DNA of 64,000 bases. Origin: Maylandia zebra. Lineage: Eukaryota > Chordata > Actinopteri > Cichliformes > Cichlidae. Below, in pieces: positions 40,101 to 53,200 of the stretch (the stretch's first letter is position 1; every line of letters begins with the position of its first letter). The stretch spans positions 24,507,075 to 24,571,074 of the forward strand of contig NC_135175.1 of assembly GCF_041146795.1 (NCBI RefSeq), in the 5' to 3' direction. The position numbers and the translations under genes are program-made. Under the pieces are notes generated by a model. That model was not told where the DNA came from, searched no databases, and was given only the letters and a program-made list of their open reading frames with translations.

Positions 40101-40687
40101 GGCTGCTTTCTGCAGATAATGCTCATCCGAGTATTATCCTGCAGGGACGTCTGCTCTGTGCGGAGCAGAGTGAGGAAACTCAAACAGGAAGAGCCGTGAA
40201 GTGAGACACTCAACAGTTTTTTTTAAATCCTAAAGAAATAATAAAGGCTTCGTCATTTCCCCCCTCTGCAACTGCAACAACATGTAGTCCAATAACATGA
40301 CATTTCAGGCAGTACAGAAGAGTTTCCAGCTGAATTTAATGTGTTTGTCTGTTCACCTCATTATGGTCCAGTCTAATGAAGCCTAACTGGGCCCATCAGA
40401 TAACCTCACCAGAGCAGTCCTGATAGAAGGGCTTTTCACCAGCATGTCTAACAGGTTTGCATCCTCAGTAGTTGTGCTCACAGGCAGGATCAAGACCCTG
40501 GTCACCTTCAAGTAGACCAGCACACGAGCGGGATTTACTGCAGGCCGGAAGCTGAATGCAAAAATAAAACAATAACGCTACACCTCTAACTATGCCCCTA
40601 TTGTATTATACTGACAAACGACAAACAACAGAGAGAACATGTTTAAAATATGTCTACATAAAACCAAAACGATCCTCATGAGAGGAT
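37186..40687. other. sox32-sox17 intergenic region, proximal part
   Basis: No gene is seen. Open frames here are short and lack splice context. The stretch 37961-38110 is purine-rich on the + strand (GGAGAGGCAGAGATGGGGAG). It may contain sox32 or sox17 control elements, but no specific site stands out. Confidence 0.4.
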
Positions 40688-41545
40688 ATATACTCACCTC
40701 CCAGCTTAGTTGGAAGTCCTTTTTCCTACAGAACTAATGGCACAGATTCAGCAAGGTGCTGGAAACACTATTAATGATGATGATAGCGTCGCACAGATGC
40801 TGCAGATTTGTCCACTCCACAGTCATGACAATAATCTGCTGTTCTACTGCATTATGCATTGAGATCTGGTGGCTTTGGAGGCTATTTGAGTACGCTGAAC
40901 TCATTTTCATGTTCAAGAATGAGATCCTTTAAGCTTTGTGACATGGTGTTTTATCCTGCAGGAGGCAGCCATCAGAAGATGGGTACACATTTGTCCAGTT
41001 CACTGCTGTCCAGTTTTGGAGAGCCCATGAGTTTTCTGTTCTTGGGCTGACAGGAGTGGCACTCAGTGTGGTCTTCTGCAGCAAGTTGAAATGTGTTATA
41101 AACCCATACCTTAATTTTAACAAGTAAATATTTGAGTTACTGTTACCTTCATATCAATTCAAAGTAGTCTGGCCACTTTCTTCTGACATCTGGCATCAAA
41201 AAGCAGCTGCAACAAGACATTTTCACCCACAGATCTTCTGCTCACTGGATATTTTCTCTTTTTTGGATCTTTCTCTTTAAACCTTCGAAATGGTTGTGTC
41301 TCAAAAACCCCAGTAGATCAGCAGTTTCTGCAATACCAACATGCCACATTCAAAGTGTCTTCAATCATTTTTTTTTCCCATTCTTATGGCTTGTTTCACC
41401 TTAAGCGGGTCACCTTGACCGTGTCTATATGACTGAATTTACAAAGCTTCTCCCTTATCTGCCTTTAAATCCCTTGACTGATCCGATATTTGCATTAACA
41501 CGTGGTTGAACAGGTGTGCTTAATGAAGGGGCTGATGCAAGAAGT
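40688..41545 (-). mobile_element. Tc1-like remnant (second copy)
   Basis: The minus strand encodes a decayed transposase with NVYPSSDGCLLQDKTPCHKA (about 40930-40990), equivalent to the DNAPCHKA segment of Tc1 enzymes. The + strand shares CAGCAAGGTGCTGGAAACAC and CAGTAGATCAGCAGTTTCTG with the family found at 18421-19650. It is shorter than a full element, with internal gaps, and inactive. Confidence 0.75.
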
Positions 41546-43559
41546 AAGTCCGAAGATACCTTTCTGTGGAAAACGGGCCCATATTTGGTTATGATGACCT
41601 CCGCCCTGTTTCCAGCCAAGATTCAGACAGCTGACTGGAAAGGCTCAAGCAGACTGAGAAGGGAGCTGCTGGGTGTGGCACTGTAACCTGCTGTGCAGAT
41701 ACAATACACTTAGCAAAGAAACTAATGCCTGTCAACAACACTCAGAGGATGATTAGCACAATCCTCAAACTGACCAGAAGCACGTGTGTTTATTTGTGTC
41801 TGGACTGATTTTTATATTTCTGTTAAGGTTTAACACCTCAGATGTGCATCTACTGTTCCTTCCAACTTAAAAACACATCAGATAATGTCATCAGAATGCC
41901 ATGTACGTCATCTATACCATTTATTTTTTCATGAGAAAATAGCGTCACACCTTCTTCCTCAGTGTCTCCTGATGCTCCATGACTCACTGTGCAAGTATGT
42001 CCAGAGGCTTGGTTGCCAAATACACGTGCATGTTTGTGTGCGATGAGAGCGAGACACCAATTAAATGACGCAGAGCTGCCTAATGTCATGCTTTTAATTT
42101 TTCTTTTCCTATGCACATTTCATTTTTTGCATTTCCTATTATTTAATACTTTTTTTTCTCTGGAATAATAACAGAGCTGTGAGGAAGAATTACTCTACTT
42201 ATATTTCCCCTTTTTTTAAGGTCATTTACATTTTGCACATCCATAAACCTTAGTGCTACTACACCAGTCAAACTTCCACAGACCATATATGTAGTTTAGG
42301 AGTATGACTGTAACAGGCTTATTGCTGAAACATTAAAGTTTTTGTTTTAAACATGAACATGATGACAAAAATGTGCATTATCAAGGCTGAAATGTAAAGC
42401 TGCACATGTCTGCATCCCCTCCTGGAAATGAGCCATTGGAAAATAACATCATTGTTCTTGAGCTATAATTACAGTGCAAACTTTGCTAGCTAGACAAATG
42501 TAATATCAGAACGTTAACTGGTTGGATTTATAATTTGCGTTATTGTTTGTTTAAGCATAAAGGAAGTAAAAAAGCATTTTTTTTCATGAGAAGACTTTTA
42601 TTAGCATTATCCTGCAGAGGTTTTAGCCTTGGAAGTAAAGACTGTTTACTTGTGCACTGTTAGTTAGAAGCCGGTTAGCTGAACATGCTAGGTTGGGGCA
42701 GATAAACAGACTTTTCCATTATTTCCACTTTCATTGTTGTTTGTTTATTTTATTTCGCTGATATGGGCATGTCGTGTTTTAGTTGTTTTAAATGTGACAT
42801 ATTTTTCTAACATATGTGCTCCGTGCAAGTGTGTTAAACGTCTAGAAAAATCCTGGTTTGTTCACTTATAGCACTAATATAACACGATTAGCATAATAGA
42901 TACTAGTGTAGCATTGATCATGTTGTAGTAAAGTAAGATGGCAAATGCTTATGTTTATGTTTTATGCACAAAAAAGCTGCAGAGGGTTGTTGTTTCACAT
43001 TTACATGTGTTTTGTTTGCAAGCTTTTTTGCACCTGCGTAGTATTTCCACACACTGATAACGCTGTATTGAACCCACTTTAAATCCACCACCTCTGTGCA
43101 CTTCCTCCACCTCTCTCCAGCTTGTCAAAGGGAACCTGTAAGTTTGTGTTGTGGTGGCGTCTTTAACACCTCCGCTGATTGACTTAGCAGGGTCTAAATC
43201 CTAAGAGCTCACCAGGCCCCTCAGCAGGTCGCGGACTGTGTGCACGAGGCAAGTTGGTGGCACCTGACAGCAAAGCATTGTGTGCTAAGCTGCTGCTGTA
43301 AAACTGCTTTGGTTATAATGCACTGATATCGCAGTTACAGTGGAGGGAAAGCCTCATTGTCTTCATGGCCAGAACCCCCACAAAGGGTCACAAGGCATAT
43401 CTGAGAGGTCACGATTAGCAGGAAAGCAAAACATAAACAGTCATTGTAAAAAGAAAGTGCAGTCTCAGTTCTACAGTTTTACATATCAGGACATAATAAA
43501 AAGTCTTTACTGCCACATAAAAAAAACTAACCCAAAACGCTGAAGAAGTGTGTGAAAAG
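41546..43559. other. Intergenic, no gene recognised
   Basis: There is no exon or clear repeat. It is A/T-rich, with many short homopolymer runs. Confidence 0.4.
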
Positions 43560-44122
43560 CTAAGAACAGCTCATTATTTAATAGCTTGTCGAACCAACTT
43601 TAGCAGCAATAAAAAAAAACAAAATTTAGCAGCAATAACACAAAGTAATGGTTTTCTTCATTGGTGTCTCACATCTACTTGGAGGAATTTTAACCCACTT
43701 TTCATTGCAACATTGCTTCAGTTCATTGAAGTTAAAGTAGTCATCATTGGGCTGCTCTGTGATCCAGTTTCAGCCACTTGACTCTAGAAATCTTTGGTAT
43801 TCAGAGGAGTTCATGGTGGATTCGATGACAGCAAGGTTCCCAGGTCTTGCGGTGGCAAAACAAGCCCTAATCATCACCCCTCCACCACTCAGTTTGATAG
43901 TTGCTATGAGGTGTTTGTGCTGATATGCTGTGTTTGGTTTTCTCAAAACGTGGTGCTGTGGCTTATGATCAAAGATTTCAACTTTGCTCTTGCTTGTCCA
44001 AAGGACTTCTATAAATCACCATTTATAACCCTTCGCAGATTGATGGGTAGCAACAATTAGTTTTCTAAGATCTTTGCTGGTATCTTTCCTCCTTGTCATT
44101 GTGTTAACACACACCTGAATGC
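43560..44122. mobile_element. Unclassified DNA-transposon-like repeat
   Basis: Blocks such as TGGTGTCTCACATCTACTTGG, GGAGGAATTTTAACCCACTT and the end TGTGTTAACACACACCTGAATGC belong to a fish repeat I recognise in outline but cannot name. A short duplication, TTTAGCAGCAATAA, occurs at 43599 and 43626 near its start. It has no intact coding frame and ends right before the Harbinger-like element at 44126. Confidence 0.5.
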
Positions 44123-44125
44123 TCA

Positions 44126-44702
44126 GGCAATGACCACACTAATACTTTTTCTCTCCGTTTTGGCCGTCAAGGAAAACGCAGCGTTTTGAAAACGCTCTCG
44201 GAAAAGCAGATACATTTGAAAACGGCGTTTTCGTGTCGCGGTGTGGACAGCAAACCTGGAACTTTTCGAAAACCATGACACATTTTAGTCATGTGATGCA
44301 GTCATGTGACCAATTAAACTAAGCTAGCGGAGGGCATTATACAGCAGTTGTTTGTTTGCTCTCAATTTTGACTCCCTTAAAGATTAATATCAGTCTGTAC
44401 ATGATCAGATAGCTTTTCTTCAAATTCTTTCATTCTCACTTGCTTTTGCAACTTTGTACTTTTGTGTTACTCGCAGCAACAACTCCACCTCATTGTTAGT
44501 CCATTTAAAAAACTCGGTGCTTTTCCACGACATTTTGCCGCTTTTGAGCTGGAAAGTAAATAAACGGCAGACAGAAATGAGGCAGGTCGAATCGTCTTGC
44601 GTTTCACACATTTGCAGGACTGGAACATAAGCGTTTTTGGACGTTTCAATGTGGACGCACAACTCTATGAAAACAACTGAAAACGCTAGTGTGGACATGG
44701 CC
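44126..44702 (-). mobile_element. PIF/Harbinger-like non-autonomous element with Myb/SANT-like fragment
   Basis: The ends are inverted repeats: GGCAATGACCACACTA on the left and, on the other strand, GGCCATGTCCACACTA on the right. The flanks share TCA, a 3-bp duplication of Harbinger type. The reading could be shifted by one base, which would give CTCAG on both sides. Within it, a minus frame (44420-44722) encodes FFKWTNNEVELLLRVTQKYK, resembling the Myb/SANT-like domain used by Harbinger elements and by domesticated relatives. At 577 bp it lacks a transposase. It is an internally deleted copy. Confidence 0.65.
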
Positions 44703-47700
44703 TCAGAGACCTGCAAGTGCATCTTATTAACAGCACCTGGCTGCTACACACCCTCTTAAACCAGTAAGGCTGTAATTAGTTTTCAAACGCTGCTTATGAA
44801 TTTTGGTTTTATTTTGTTGAAAATAAATAACAACAGGGTATAAAATGTCATGTGTTGTTGTTCATCTGAAGTTGTATTTACCTTATTTTAAAAACTGCTA
44901 GTGCTAGCTCACTACATCAAGGTATGTAAAACCTTAGACGTGACAGAGGGCGTACTCTCTTTTCAACATGACTGTAGAGTTGATTAGCTTTATAATCTGG
45001 TCAGAAACAAAAGGCATGAATCTGGGCTGCAAAATCAGTGTTAATGCTAGTAAATGCAATATTTTCTGCTTTGATCACAACTTTGCTTGACTAATCTGAC
45101 CACGTAGGTGTCAGAATAACTGCAAAGTGTGGAAAGTTTTCTTTGCAAATATTAGCAGGAAAAAGCTGATTCAACACCCAGAGGCTGGTGAGATGAAGAT
45201 AAGTCTGAGACAAAATACGTACAAGACAAGCCCAGCATGTCAGAAAAGTGGTCTTGATTCGGGCTTCAGCTCTGGCAGGTAACTCCGAGTAAACAGTTTT
45301 CGGTTTGATTGGCAGGTTATTGTTGAGTCTGCGGGGGTGCTGAGGAAGGCCGAGCCTTCTCTCAGGACGTAGCCTCACTTCCCTCGCTCAGAGGCGCTCA
45401 GGAGGAGAGCAGCACGCCTTTTAACTTTTTTTTAAATTTGTGCTGTGTTTGTAAAGGCCACATTCCCTGTGCTGGGCTGTGACTTGTGTTATTCTTCCTG
45501 TGCTGTTTGCCCTACTCTCAGCTGGAAGGACAGGAAAACCTGATCTGGAAAACTACTTCATGTATGTCATCGGTGATTACAGGACGGCAGCATCCGCCTG
45601 TGCCTGGTACTGGCAGCCTCATGCCCAGGTCTTCGGGACTGGGTCAGGCCTGAATAATACCGTCCCATGGGGACGATACTGTGCAACCTTCCTTGCTCAA
45701 GGCCTCACTTGTCCTTTCATGCAAGGAACTCTATGTGACCATGCAGCCCTGTTGGCGCTCTTCCTGTGGAGAAACTGGAAAGGAAGCTCCACCAGGCCAC
45801 CTGAGGTGGCAAGAAACCTCTCCAACTTTCAATTTCTTGCTTTTTTCCGTTTAGTTAAAGCAAGCAGTTACACAAGATAACAGACTCTGCTCAAGCACAA
45901 GTCGTGCATTTATAACCTGACTTTGTCAGAGCATTTAACTTCTAAGTAGCAGATCATTTAGGTGCAAATGGCAGCTATGCAAGCAACCAAAACTTAAAAA
46001 TGACAATTTAATTTCAACAGTAAATTTCATAAAAGCTGATGACTGCAACTAAAAGCAAAGACTGGTTGCTTTACCCCGTTATGCATCATAGCTATCACCA
46101 TGTGTGCTAATGCTAGCTACCGTGGTTAGCAAAGTGAATCCACACGTGCTACTTCAGTGGTAAAAAAGTCTACAATAGTACTCATTAACTCACTCAAATA
46201 AACTAAACCACAGAATTTTCTGGAAAGCGTTAGCACTGTTAGCACAACAAACTGTACAAAAAGCCACTAACTTTGCATACAGCATTAAGAGGTTCCTTTT
46301 AGTGACTCACATCAGTCAAAGTTACCATTCCTCTGTTTAATGTCAAAGGGATGACTGTTAAAGAAAAAATAGCCTTCATATAATGAAGAGCTAATAGAGC
46401 TCAAAATATTTTTTAAAAATGCACTGTTAAAATAATTAATTTCTACCAGTTTCTAAAAGGTCTTCTTTGCTTATTTTATCCTTCTAGCACGCACTGCCCA
46501 AACATACAAGAGTGTTTGCTATCAGATTGGGGCAGTGTCCAAAGCATTTGACACAACTGGTGTATGGATTAATGAGTCAGCTGCAGACAAAAGTGAAGTG
46601 AACATAAAAACCCGTGTCGTTCATTGCCTGACAGTGAAACTGCCAACAAGTCATTAGTCAGCAAGTGGAAAATATGTCTGCTAATTCTTTGTCTTGAGAC
46701 AGCACAACCAAAATGTATAAAATACATTATTTAGTCTAAATGACCCAAAACTCAACAGCAAAGTGTTTACAGAGGTCAGAGGAGAAAGTTTCATATAGAT
46801 TTCTACAGCACCACAAGTCTTTTTGCACCCAGAGTTATTTCCATCTGGAAAGCTGTCAGACAAACTAATTCTTACTATCACATTGAGAATGTTAACATTG
46901 GAGTCTATGGAGTTTGACCCCCTTTGGAGATGGCCTCGACTGGACACTATAATGAAGGTTAACACTTGATTAAACCAAGTGAAATTTATGTGATATTTTT
47001 TAGGGTTAACCCTAAAACCTAACCCCCCTAACCTAACCTCTAAAACCATGTTAATGAAAGAGAGGATTGCTTGATAGCTGATAAAATACAATAAAACATG
47101 TAACACTCGCTTAAAAAAGTATCAGACGTCAACACCTACCTCAAAACTGTACTTAGGAGCATTGCTTTAGTCAACATGCTTACTTATGTTGCATGAAAAA
47201 CAACAATAGGATAATGCTTTTAGTTCGTATTACTTTTCACATGAGATCAGGTGGTGTTTCCTTTGATGTTGCAGGGTAAAAAAAAGGAAAAGCACCTTTA
47301 GATCAGCCTTATTTCTGGCATGAGACACATATTCTAATGTCTGATCCCCTTTTCATTGCTTCCTCTTTCCTCCGCTGCCGCTTTCCCAGGCAGCGGACCC
47401 AGAAGAGCAATGCAGGGGGGATCAGGAATGACAAGGCAGTCCGGCCTCCCATTGTACATGAGCGTTTACTCAGCATGGGAGAGCAAGGACAGTGAGCCTA
47501 CAGGAATACAATAGCCTCATATTTATTTACTGCTTAGTGGCAGCCTGGGAGACTCCTCCCAACCCCCACAAGTTGCTGATAGCAACTTTACAGTAATAGA
47601 CCACTAATAAATACATCAGAGGGCAAGTAGAGGCTAGACTCTCTGGCTCTGCCCTGAATGTGGAAGACTTCAGAGTTATAAAATACAGAGTTGTGAAGAA

Positions 47701-49178
47701 AACTGAGGCATATTTCTCATTGAATTATCTTCTCATTGAATAAATTGTGACTCAAAAAAAGCATGTGTTGGTCTTTGTATTTTTGGAAAGATGATGATGC
47801 TGCCGCCTCCACCGCCTTTGTGCGCTTTTTACTGCTGAAAATATGGTAATATAGTCTTAACTTGATTAACCAGTTTATCGTTTGAGGAAGTTTCTTATTT
47901 ATGCACTTAAACGGACAAAAGGCCTCTGCATGTGCATTTTACTGCAATAGATAGAGAGAGATATAGATAGATGTCTTTTATGTATTTAGTTATGTGCATT
48001 TGAAAAAAAGAAGAAAGATTAAAAGGGTTTAAGCTCAATCTAACCTGAAGTGTAATGCATGTGAGTTCCAGGAGAGGGCTCCCCTCTGTTGTGCTGACCT
48101 TCCCAATAGGACTCAACAAACCAAATGTAAAACAGAGAAGCAGAGCTGCTGATCTCAGAGAACAAAAAGACATTTTACTTAAATGTGTTTTCCATGAAAA
48201 CTCTGCATAATTGTGCTGATGTGAATCCAATCCATCATCTTTGGACCGAAGGTGAAAAATCAAAGATCACATTCAGCCGAGCTGCTGTTTTCAAACACAG
48301 CCTGACAGATGCTTGACCCTCGCTTACATTTGTCTCTTCCCGTGTTTTAATCTGACTGAAAAATGCCTGTAAATCGACCAAACCAGCTTCCACTATCTGA
48401 CCTACATGACCGCGACCCGAGCCTAAAAAAAAATTAATTTTGTGAGAGGCATTATGAGAGTGTGATTTATTGGTTGCCTTGTGGGTGTAATTGTGAGAGC
48501 AGAGCTGATGCTGAGTGGCTTTGATGCCACGTCCGCTCCCCTCCTCCAATCCCTTAGCTTCAGAGATTAACTCAGTCACTGGATTAAAATCTCAAAATAG
48601 AGAAATCCTTTTTAGATGAACAGGTTGATTAAAAATGAGAAAAGATGAGCGCGTGGTTGACCTGTACGGCCGATATTCTCACCTGGGAGTTCTCAAATTA
48701 AAGCTTAGCAAGTTTGCTGATTTAAAACCCAAACGTTTCAAGACGCGTCGTTTTTACTTGCAGGTGAAATCCTGTTTGACCTGAAGGCAAATGAAAGGTT
48801 TTCTCTTTATCTTTAGGTTAGCCTTATTTATCTCTCACTCAGAGCTGATAATGAATTATGTGCAGAGTTCTGTGGTATCACAACTTTTACTCAAAATAAC
48901 CGTTTAACCTTTTGAGAAATACACTGGTGAGCTTTCTTTCTAAGAGTAAAATGAACACAAAGCTACATTCACCAGTAGCTTAGCACCAAGGCCAGAAACA
49001 AGCAGAAAATTCTTGTCTCTGTCCAAAGGTAGCAAAATGCACCTACGAGCACCTCTAAAGCTCTCGAACAGTGAAAACCATATTTAAAAAAATAGAAGTG
49101 AAAGATGAAGTCACGCATTGCTTTGTGAAATCCTGTTTTAATGATATGGCCTTTGAAATTTCACTTTTTCTGGTGCTA
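44703..49178. other. Intergenic, no supported gene
   Basis: An open frame at 45479-45880 (133 codons from a GTG, about 106 from the first ATG) is the longest here, but it has no recognised domain or clear splice partner. A small piece related to the repeats at 6225 and 16655 lies at about 46885-46965 (GGAGTCTATGGAGTTTGACC). A short AGAT-type run lies at 47946-47972. Otherwise nothing is recognised. Confidence 0.4.
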
Positions 49179-50290
49179 CAGTGCTGTCTTGAAGTCTTGA
49201 ACTACCTCTTATGTCTTTATATTTTGCAAAGAAAATGGGAAATAATTGCAATTTATAGAAATATGTGCAAACATTCATGGAAATACAATATAACAGGCAA
49301 AAGCTGTGTTTGTACAATTCTAATTAGCTGGAAAGTTAATATGTGGTATGACCAGCTTTATTCTTCAACACAGTCTGAACTCTCTTAGTCAGCTTTCTTG
49401 TTATTTATTTAGGTAGTCTTCAGGAATAGTTCTCCAGGCTTTTTAAAGGACATTCAAAGCTCTTCTTTGGATGTTGGCTCCTTTTTGTTCTGTTCTCTGT
49501 CAAGATGATTCCAGACTACTGCTTCAATAATGTTGAGGTCTGGAGTCTGAGTCTTTTTTTAATCCAGGTATGCTTTTACTGCAGGGTCAGTTTGTTTGGG
49601 ATCATTGTCATGCTGAAAAATGACACTGATATTGCATAGCAGATCAAAATCTAACTATTTTCACAAAATCTGCAACACTGCTGGCTTAAATACAGACGTA
49701 AACCATGACAGAGCCTCCTCCGTGTTCTGCAGACGGCTGTACAGACTCATGTTGTGCCTCTCTCCTGACCTCCTTCTTGCATTTTAATGATGGTTTAAAA
49801 CTAACAAAAATTCAAATTTGGATTCATCACGCCATAACCTGCTGCAGCTGATTTTCAGTCCAGTTCTTGTGTAATTTGGCATACCTCAGCCTTTTCTTCC
49901 TGTTTCCTTTCTTAAGAATGGGCTTCTTGACAGCCACCCTTCCACTGAAGGGTGTAGAGAAATCCACCAAAGTGCCAGATGCGTCTCACGTGGCCCGCTC
50001 TTTTCTGAATTTTTTTCATATTTCTCCAGAGCATGACATTCAGATACTGTTCATATGCTGTAAATAGTTTTTATGCCTACCACTTTTTCCTTCCTTGGTC
50101 CTCTTCTTGTCCAGTTTCCACAATTTTCTTAACACCAGACTTGACACCATTCTGAGATATGTCAAGTGTTCGACTCTCAGCTCTTTGAGAATCATTTGTT
50201 TGTACAAAAATACAGTTTTATGCCTCTCAAACTGGGTTATCTTTGGCATTTTTCATAGAGTCAACTAAAGAAATTTTTCTTTGCTAAGTT
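49179..50290 (-). mobile_element. Tc1/mariner remnant (same family as 13676-14640)
   Basis: It starts CAGTGCTGTCTTGAAGTCTTG and shares TATGTGCAAACATTCATGGA, TATTCTTCAACACAGTCTGA and GTATGCTTTTACTGCA with the copy in rgs20 intron 1. The transposase reads on the minus strand and is broken by stops. The far end near 50290 is approximate. The two copies flank the gene cluster in the same orientation, 35 kb apart. Confidence 0.75.
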
Positions 50291-53200
50291 GTGTTAAAAT
50301 GAAATGAAAAAAAAGAGTGATTACAGTAAAAGGACATGTTCATGCTGCACATATTTTGAAGCATGATCATGCATATAATACAAACTGCATGCCTGCTCAA
50401 GCACATTTCAGTTTCAGAAACACTTGAGAGCTCTGATTTTAGGAAAAGCTGCAGGATAACATTGTATGTTTTCATATTGCTGGGTCTGGTGCTAACAGAC
50501 AAAAGCCTGATGCTTGATATCGTCATCATTGTGTGGCCTGTTTGATTGCGGGAAGCAGGTGTATGTTAACGTGGCCTTTCAGACCAAATTTAGTCATCCA
50601 CTCACTTCCCCCTGGACCCCAGGTTCCCTTTGCATTTCCTAGCAGAGCACAGCTCAGAGAAACAGTGCAGAGAAAATACACCACATAGCACTGTTTCTTT
50701 TTCTTTCTTTACTTTTTCCCCACTGCTCTGCTCCCTTTTCCTACATCTCTCATTGCCCTCATCCTCCATCTCCACAGCTCCCCTCTCTCCTTCCAGACCT
50801 AAGCTCTCTTCCTTCCTGCCCTCTCACAGCTTCCTGCTCCGGCTCTTATCACTCCAGAAAACGTGACACAGTCTCAGCCCAGTCAAACCAACGCTAACCT
50901 CTGTAATCCCCCTTTTTCCTTGGCCATCACTGCCTTAAATGGAAGTGATCCAGCCCTGGTGGGGACTAGCTGCTTACAAGGGGGTGATAGGATGTCATAG
51001 AGGCCCCTTTCACCCACCTGGGCCAAATCTGTTAATGGACTTAATTACTATAAACAATATAGTCCCTACTTCACAGCCTACAGAGGAACAATAAATCTGA
51101 AGTGGCCAGGCGTGTTTTTATTTATGTATTTATTTATCTGAGAGGAAGCCGTGGGCACGCAGGGACATTATCAACTCATTCTCCTCCAAGGGGTTTTCCT
51201 CTGAGCTGAGGAAATTCTCCGCTTTGATTTACTTTGAGACAAAATCTGGGACGTGGAAGTCAGGGACAGAAGATCTTCCAAGGCCATGGAGTCCACTTTT
51301 GGAGGGAAAAATACGAAAAAACATATTTGAGATGACGCATATTTAAATTTGTTTGAAAAACAACATTAATTCGTAGCATTCATCAAAGTAAAAGATTGCA
51401 CTAACTAACCTATGTATCAGACTAGGTTTGGTATATTTCCTGCATTAAATCTCAGATTCAAGCAGCCTATCCCAGTTTATAGGAGCATCTTGAGTAATCT
51501 TATGTGAATTTCTGCATTTGTTATTATTCTGTGACAGTGCTGCCAGATAGGGGCCTGCTAAGGCATGATAGAGTCCTTGTTTTTGTAAGGCCACAAGGCC
51601 ATCTGATAAGCCTTCATGCTGCACAGCCTGCGACGATAACACATGTTTTGGATGGTATCAGGCCAAAAGAGCTGAACCTGCTGCTGCACAGAATGCAACA
51701 ATAACTGCAAAGTTCAAAGTCCACTTCATGAGTACTGATCAGAATATGTGGATGCAATTTTTCAACTGCAAATAGAGTCCTCTTGGGTCTCCATTGTTCC
51801 ACGCGCTGCAGCATGTCAGCGCAGGTAGCAGGCTTTTGTTCGAATGCAGTCAGTGATGATATCAGGGGGGACTTTCCCCGAGTTTCCTGATGCAACTTTT
51901 TCCCAGGTTATCTAATCGAAGTATTCACAGGGAGGCTAATCGGCTGACATGCAATGCTAAAATGTGCTTTAGCTTTGTTTTTATGTAACAGCATCTACCA
52001 CATAGCATCACTGTTAACCTTATGGCGAGTCTTAGCTTACAGATGACGCACATCGGGGCGGTAAATATGACGCTGGTGCATGCAACCGGTTAGCTTAGCT
52101 ATGCAACTATAAACAAGTGGAACCAGCTAGCCCGATGCTGTATAAAGGTAATAAAATGCATAGTGTGTTTATATGATGTTTCCTTCGCCCACACCAAACC
52201 ACAGCAAGCTGTGGTTTTAAGTTGACTGGCTGCTGGCTGTGCATGTTACAAATCAATGTGAAGTGTTCACAGGTTGCTCTTCAGTAGGCTACGTAACCCA
52301 CCGCAAAACCTCGCATTGTGCACACTATCATGTTAAGTTACTGATCTTTAGAGGTCCTAACAGGTGGGTTGTGTTACCTTTGGACCAAGCTAGGGTAGCT
52401 GTTTTCTGCCACCAGATGCTGCCAGTGGTTTCATACTCTCTGCACAAGTCTAACCTTTTAACATTCACCAATTTAGGATAGAAAGTGAAGTTTTCAAAGG
52501 CTCGCCCAACTGGATGAGTGAACTGGATAGTCAAGGCCAATGTCCACTCCTGTGTTTCCCTCAAATGTTTAAATAAGAGATTAAGAACGTCTGACTCATA
52601 GGTTCAAAGTCTAAGATTAAAATGTAGAAAACAGTTTTAGCATCAACTGTTTTTTGGGTTGGTTTTTTTTTTTTACTTGAGAATAACTCCTAATCCTCTG
52701 GTTTGGCTGTAAATCCAGTTTGATTTGGGTTTAAGCATTTAAATCAAGTGGTTAGAGTTAGGATAATCCAGTGGCTCATATTTGGGTCTAATTTTGAGTG
52801 AATTTTGCTTAAAGATGACATTCGAGTTAAGTGTTTGGCACAAAGACGGCTAGTCCTTTGAAATCATTGGTCGAGAGTAGAACAGTTCACTTGGGGTGAG
52901 GTTAAAGTCAGATTTTGATAGTCATTTTAAACTCCAGGTTGTCAGGTTTAGCCATTAAAACATAACTTTAGGTTCAGGTTAACTTTCACCCTTTTACATA
53001 ATTAGGCATAACCAAATTAAAAAGTTAAGAAAGGGTGTTATCTTTTATTTAAAAGATAAGATCTTGTAATTTCTGAAAACAGTGTTTATTTAGTGTGTGG
53101 CTAAAGCTTAACTTAACCTCAAATGGGTCAGAGGGCAAACTGGGGCTGCAGCTCCTCTTTGGTGCCTTATAACCTCAGTGAGCAGATATTGATGATCCAG

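Noticed and set aside
47946-47972. Possible CRISPR-like or satellite array
   Set aside because: It is a short AGAT/AGAG simple repeat without spacers.
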